Part shown: in pieces, positions 61,037 through 64,000 of the stretch | Layout: every line of letters begins with the position of its first letter | Numbering within the stretch: the first letter of the stretch is position 1 | IMG/VR virus record: IMGVR_UViG_3300009182_000050 | Span: 1 to 64,000 of that record | From: a virus | Length of the DNA: 64,000 nucleotides | Strand: one strand, 5' to 3' | Notes under the pieces: generated by a model | The model's input: the letters and a program-made list of their open reading frames with translations, nothing else | Told to the model about the DNA's origin: nothing | Databases searched by the model: none | Made by a program: the position numbers and the translations under genes

Positions 61037-61192
61037 GTGCCGAAGAAGAAGAAGCCGCTTGACAAACTTGTCCGGTCGCGGGGAAACTATGTTCTCAACC
61101 AAAAATCATTTGTGTTTCTGGACCGGAGGACACGGAGAAATCGTGATAAAAGTTCCCAGCAGCGACACGCAATAAAAGAAAGTTCTGAATAA
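61037..61192 (+). CDS. 51-residue highly basic protein
   Basis: GTG 61037 is chosen because GGAGG lies at normal distance upstream; ATG 61022 precedes that site. PKKKKPLDKLVRSRGNYVL and LDRRTRRNRDKSS: about one third Lys/Arg, suggesting nucleic-acid binding. Confidence 0.55.
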   Translation: MPKKKKPLDKLVRSRGNYVLNQKSFVFLDRRTRRNRDKSSQQRHAIKESSE

Positions 61193-61194
61193 TT

Positions 61195-61223
61195 AGGTAT
61201 TTGTCATAGACCTATGCTAAAGT
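61195..61223 (+). promoter_or_regulatory. Promoter candidate with TCATAGA but poor -35
   Basis: AGGTAT at -35, TTG, TCATAGA, 7 bp, TAAAGT. The spacer word sits exactly as in the other class members although the -35 is not consensus. Confidence 0.55.
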
Positions 61224-61252
61224 ATCTACATAAGGGAAAAAGGAGAAACCCC

Positions 61253-61486
61253 ATGAAGTGGAAAACAGTACGAAGCGTAGTAGACAACAAGGTACGCGGT
61301 TATGACAGCGTGGACTTAGTTGATGGTCGCTCAATCTCAATCAGTCGGTGGAACACCAAGTTGTACCCAGATTGCTGGTCGGTTCATCACCCACGCATTG
61401 AGGCGCACAAATTGGACAACAATCGGGCTTTCTTTAGCACTCTTGCTAAGGCAAAAGAGTTCGCAGAAACTCTCGTCCGGTCCTAG
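61253..61486 (+). CDS. Unknown small protein
   Basis: 77 residues from ATG 61253 behind AGGAG. RSVVDNKVRGYDSVDLVDGR, ISISRWNTKLYPDCWSVHHP, then a helix AKAKEFAETL. Not recognised. Confidence 0.58.
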   Translation: MKWKTVRSVVDNKVRGYDSVDLVDGRSISISRWNTKLYPDCWSVHHPRIEAHKLDNNRAFFSTLAKAKEFAETLVRS

Positions 61487-61507
61487 AAAAATAAATACCA
61501 AATAGAC

Positions 61508-61536
61508 TTGACACGGCTCTATGATACGATTAGTAT
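61508..61536 (+). promoter_or_regulatory. Early-type promoter
   Basis: TTGACA, 17 bp, TAGTAT, then CGTAGATGTAAGAC. Confidence 0.78.
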
Positions 61537-61577
61537 CGTAGATGTAAGACAAACACACAAACAAAAGGGAGAAAGAA

Positions 61578-61751
61578 ATGACAAACACAATCACAATCAA
61601 GTTTGCGGCAGACCGGGTTCTGACTCAACAAGAGATTGACAATCTTGCTAACGCTCTTTACGCACAGGTACAAGAGCCAGCAGATGAGTTCGGTGATGAT
61701 GAAACTTACACCACCAGCGACATCGAGATTGACTTAGAGGTGGAGGCATAA
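61578..61751 (+). CDS. 57-residue acidic protein
   Basis: ATG behind AAAAGGGAGAAAG. TITIKFAADRVLTQQEIDNL then an acidic tail (IEIDLEVEA). First of a chain of very short overlapping genes. Function unknown. Confidence 0.6.
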   Translation: MTNTITIKFAADRVLTQQEIDNLANALYAQVQEPADEFGDDETYTTSDIEIDLEVEA

Positions 61752-61912
61752 TGAGTCGTGACTTGATAGTAAAAGGAAATGGTGCTTGTTGCGCCAACTG
61801 CGGCAAGTCTAAAGTTAGTCCGTTTGTTCTACTTGGCTACAAGGTTTGGGCTTGCGACTCAACTTGCGGTAGAGATGCGGTACACAAAACAATCTACGGA
61901 GCGAGAGTGTGA
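61751..61912 (+). CDS. 53-residue zinc-binding protein
   Basis: GACCANCGKSKVS and WACDSTCGRDAVH form a treble-clef-like Cys set. Start overlaps the previous stop (TAATG) and the stop overlaps the next start (TGATG). Confidence 0.6.
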   Translation: MSRDLIVKGNGACCANCGKSKVSPFVLLGYKVWACDSTCGRDAVHKTIYGARV

Positions 61913-62112
61913 TGAACAAAATTGAGATACCGGTCGGCACGACTTGCGAAAGTTGTGACGAGGTAGATGCCACAGTTGTAGATGACCATAGCGGTTGGCT
62001 ATTAGCATCTTTTTACTGCGCGGATTGCGTGGAAAAAAGGCAAGATGCTTATGACCCAACACCTAGTTCGTATAGCATCATTGTTGAGAACGAATACGGA
62101 AGGGTGTTCTAA
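61912..62112 (+). CDS. Small Cys-pair protein
   Basis: 66 residues. GTTCESCDEVDATVVDD and SFYCADCVEKRQDAY: two CxxC pairs 26 residues apart. Coupled on both sides (TAATG). Confidence 0.6.
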   Translation: MNKIEIPVGTTCESCDEVDATVVDDHSGWLLASFYCADCVEKRQDAYDPTPSSYSIIVENEYGRVF

Positions 62113-62210
62113 TGAGGTGTCCTAAATGCGGTACTGAGCCGCACACGCCGGTACAAATACAACGCAAGGGCATGTGCCGCTGGTGCGAAGAAGAGGTAGC
62201 AGCGAAATGA
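62112..62210 (+). CDS. 32-residue zinc-ribbon mini-protein
   Basis: MRCPKCGTEPHTP and GMCRWCEEEV: two CxxC pairs in 32 residues. ATGA overlap with the next gene. Confidence 0.55.
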   Translation: MRCPKCGTEPHTPVQIQRKGMCRWCEEEVAAK

Positions 62211-62542
62211 GTTGGGAAAAAAATTTTAGTGATGTGCAGCCAGAAGATGTTGGTTCGGTCCTGGTTGCGGCTTCGGAAACAAATAAATACCAGCTCGGCG
62301 TTGATGCGGTAGAACTGGCGATAAAACACGGCTATGACATTGTTCTTGATGTGTGGAATCAAGACAAGCCAACCTTTCTTGCCGGACACGCCACACCTGA
62401 GATGCTTGATGACCTAAGCGTTGTTGTTGATTTCGCAATCCAATACCTTGAGGAAAAGTTGCCAGATGGTTTTTACCTTGATGCGGATACAAAAACAGGA
62501 ATAGTTTTGCGACACGCCGACCACGATTTGACATTGGAATAG
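62207..62542 (+). CDS. Unknown protein
   Basis: 111 residues from ATG 62207. DVGSVLVAASETNKYQLGVD and DLSVVVDFAIQYLEEKLPDG. The last ten codons (RHADHDLTLE) read through a GCGACACGC word and the -35 of the next promoter. Confidence 0.6.
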   Translation: MSWEKNFSDVQPEDVGSVLVAASETNKYQLGVDAVELAIKHGYDIVLDVWNQDKPTFLAGHATPEMLDDLSVVVDFAIQYLEEKLPDGFYLDADTKTGIVLRHADHDLTLE

Positions 62543-62556
62543 AAATAAGCAATAAT
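62528..62556 (+). promoter_or_regulatory. Early-type promoter overlapping gene end
   Basis: TTGACA, 17 bp, AATAAT. The first 14 bases equal those of the 52553 promoter (TTGACATTGGAATA). Confidence 0.68.
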
Positions 62557-62585
62557 GGTGTTATCACAAAGGGAGAGGTGAGAAA

Positions 62586-62732
62586 ATGAACACAGTTTCA
62601 TGCACTAAGTGCGCTAAAGAGATTGACCGTTTAGAGGTCTTTCCGAAGGGCGTATGCCTAGACTGTCACGCAGAAACCTTCGTAATGCCAACAGCAGACG
62701 AATTGGTTGCTATGTGGGGTGGCAAGGCGTAA
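62586..62732 (+). CDS. 48-residue zinc-binding protein
   Basis: ATG 62586 behind AAAGGGAGAGG. VSCTKCAKEIDRLE and GVCLDCHAETF give CxxC twice plus His. Function unknown. Confidence 0.6.
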   Translation: MNTVSCTKCAKEIDRLEVFPKGVCLDCHAETFVMPTADELVAMWGGKA

Positions 62733-62813
62733 TTAAGATGTTGGGGGTGGGGCGAAAGTCTCACCCCCTACAAAAAAACCAAAATGACAAAATGACAAAA
62801 GGAGAAATGCCAG

Positions 62814-63224
62814 ATGGCAAATTACTACGGCGTTACACGCAGCAATTATTTTGCGGTGAAGAATGAAGAAGAGTTCCGTGCGGAGATTGCGAATCTTCCG
62901 GTGGAGCTGATTGAGGCAAAAGAAGAAGGAAAAAAAGTTTTCGGATTCATTGACTCAGACTCAGATGGCGGCGGAGACATCTTCTCTCGCTGGAATGAAG
63001 AGACAGAAACACACGAAGAGGTTGATTGGGAGGCGTTCTTCCAAAAGCATCTCGCAGATGATTGGGTTGCCATCATTGTTTCTTCTGGCGCAGAAAAGCA
63101 CCGATACATAAATGGTTTTGCGGTTGCTTACAACAACAAGGGCGAGAGTCGTTCGGTTGGTGTTGAGGACATCTACAGACTTTCTGAAGATTTAGGTTCT
63201 CGCCGGACTCACGCAAGTTATTAA
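62814..63224 (+). CDS. Unknown protein
   Basis: 136 residues, ATG behind AAAGGAGAAATGCCAG. YYGVTRSNYFAVKNEEEFRA, FGFIDSDSDGGGDIFSRWNE and ADDWVAIIVSSGAEKHRYIN form an alpha-beta protein with an acidic loop DSDSDGGGD, possibly metal-binding. Similar proteins are seen in phages and plasmids without function. Confidence 0.62.
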   Translation: MANYYGVTRSNYFAVKNEEEFRAEIANLPVELIEAKEEGKKVFGFIDSDSDGGGDIFSRWNEETETHEEVDWEAFFQKHLADDWVAIIVSSGAEKHRYINGFAVAYNNKGESRSVGVEDIYRLSEDLGSRRTHASY

Positions 63225-63250
63225 AAAATAATAATTCAGGAGGGGTGGAC

Positions 63251-63280
63251 TTGACAGTCTGCCCCTTCTGGGTTTATCAT
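63251..63280 (+). promoter_or_regulatory. Promoter
   Basis: TTGACA, 18 bp, TATCAT; TCATAGA here overlaps the -10. Confidence 0.68.
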
Positions 63281-63311
63281 AGAGGTATCAGCTCAAACAA
63301 AGGAGAAAACA

Positions 63312-63656
63312 ATGAGCAAGCAAGGGACAGCACTAATTTTAACCTCGATGATGCGGTCAGAAGAAAAGACATTCACCATTGGTGATTCATACCAGATGAT
63401 ACGAGATGCCGTTGATGGGTACATTGAGTGCGTACATCTACCATCTATTGGCGTTGACATGTGGTGTAACGAAGAAGGAAAACTTATCGGTCTTCCACAA
63501 AATGATTTCGCATCTTTATTCTTCCAAAAAGAATACGGCGTATTTGATTCCGTGCGTGGAGATGTTATCTTCACTGGTGGAGTAGACAAAGAAGGCGAAA
63601 CTCTTGGGCTTACGGACACACAACTTGATGAACTAAAGAAACGGTTGGGGGTGTAA
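63312..63656 (+). CDS. DUF3846-like protein
   Basis: 114 residues. YQMIRDAVDGYIECVHLPSI, VDMWCNEEGKLIGLPQNDFA and SVRGDVIFTGGVDKEGETLG follow the order of the DUF3846 family found in phages and mobile elements. Function unknown. ATGA-type overlap with the next gene. Confidence 0.75.
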   Translation: MSKQGTALILTSMMRSEEKTFTIGDSYQMIRDAVDGYIECVHLPSIGVDMWCNEEGKLIGLPQNDFASLFFQKEYGVFDSVRGDVIFTGGVDKEGETLGLTDTQLDELKKRLGV

Positions 63657-63658
63657 TG

Positions 63659-63910
63659 ATGAGGGACATTGAGCTCCGCCTGAGCGCGGAAAAAAAGTCA
63701 TCTAGATGGGAACTCCAGGTGTATGACCCCAATGTCGCGCATCAGATTGGGCAGCAGGAAAAAAAGTTTGATAGTGTCGGCCACGCGGAAGTTTGGCTGG
63801 AAGTTTTCTCCAGCAGCAGCATTAAAGTTATGGACCTTGGAGCATCTACCGTTCTTCGTGCGCTTGCTCCGGCTGAAGACTTCAACCTTGAGAAAATACT
63901 TGCTGGATAA
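63659..63910 (+). CDS. Unknown small protein
   Basis: 83 residues; ATG 63659 follows directly after ATG 63656. DIELRLSAEKKSSRWELQVY and SVGHAEVWLEVFSSSSIKVM. The DNA has two GGAAAAAAAGT words. Not recognised. Confidence 0.58.
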   Translation: MRDIELRLSAEKKSSRWELQVYDPNVAHQIGQQEKKFDSVGHAEVWLEVFSSSSIKVMDLGASTVLRALAPAEDFNLEKILAG

Positions 63911-63912
63911 AC

Positions 63913-63941
63913 TTGACACAAGCATCATAGAGGCGTATTAT
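63913..63941 (+). promoter_or_regulatory. Early-type promoter
   Basis: TTGACA, 17 bp including TCATAGA, TATTAT. Confidence 0.72.
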
Positions 63942-63980
63942 TTACTTATCGCAACAAGGCGATACTGAAGGGAGACTCAC

Positions 63981-64000
63981 ATGAGTGAGATTCAGACTGC
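63981..64000 (+). CDS. Start of a gene cut by the window end
   Basis: ATG 63981 lies seven bases after AAGGGAG and opens MSEIQT before the window ends. The strong ribosome site and the promoter at 63913 support a real gene. Confidence 0.6.

Overview
The window is the inside of a large double-stranded DNA phage genome (or a prophage/metagenomic phage contig). The probable host is an actinobacterium: there are two WhiB-type Fe-S regulators, a DUF3039-type protein, an r1t-like holin and sigma-70-like promoters with AAGGGAG ribosome sites. The DNA is rather AT-rich from 1 to about 46 kb and richer in GC from about 48 kb on, so a low-GC (for example freshwater) actinobacterial lineage is a reasonable guess, not a demonstrated one. 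No capsid, portal or tail-tube genes are visible, so the genome extends beyond the window, probably to the left of the tail-fibre block.

Layout. (i) 1-6.7 kb (+): a collagen-like fibre gene open at the left edge, three glycine-rich adhesin-type proteins (one with FG-GAP-like propeller repeats) and a small fibre-associated protein. (ii) 6.7-12.8 kb (+): a glycan cassette with two glycosyltransferases, an RmlB-type dehydratase, an RgpF-like protein, a sugar C-methyltransferase and a CmcI-type methyltransferase. (iii) 12.9-22.9 kb (+): replication and recombination (family A polymerase with proofreading, RuvC-like nuclease, SNF2 helicase, Cas4/RecB-like nuclease, Sak4-like ATPase, SSB-like protein), then small proteins and two WhiB genes. 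(iv) 22.9-28.5 kb: a phosphoesterase operon on the minus strand, a PrimPol-helicase and an M23 endolysin on the plus strand. (v) 28.5-45.4 kb, mostly minus strand: large terminase, a big secreted Cys-repeat protein, serine recombinase, dCMP deaminase, CHAP endolysin, GH130-like protein, PP-loop protein, class II ribonucleotide reductase, and an operon of overlapping mini-proteins with zinc-knuckle motifs. (vi) 46.3-46.7 kb: a non-coding strand-switch region with DnaA boxes, a 23-bp perfect inverted repeat and G-runs, a candidate replication origin. (vii) 46.7-64 kb (+): holin, terminase-small-like gene, XRE regulator, a MoxR/VWA-metallopeptidase pair and many small genes, often arranged as separate promoter-gene-terminator units.

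How it works together. Block iii plus the PrimPol supplies a nearly complete replisome. The reductase and deaminase supply dNTPs. Two peptidoglycan hydrolases and a holin are present for lysis. The right-hand block resembles a phage early/host-takeover region: short genes of unknown function behind strong promoters that share -35/-10 spacing, a fixed TCATAGA spacer word or a TGTAAG start word.

Most unusual signals: no GATC anywhere in 64 kb by eye; a 260-nt leader before the XRE gene with two tandem covarying H-type pseudoknots; a four-way-junction leader at 60.3 kb that starts at the predicted transcription start; a 700-bp non-coding array of stereotyped A-rich and CGGC-rich words at 57.1-57.7 kb; and the 46.5 kb origin-like cruciform. 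Everything here comes from reading the sequence; family names rest on motif recognition, and no database search or folding program was run.
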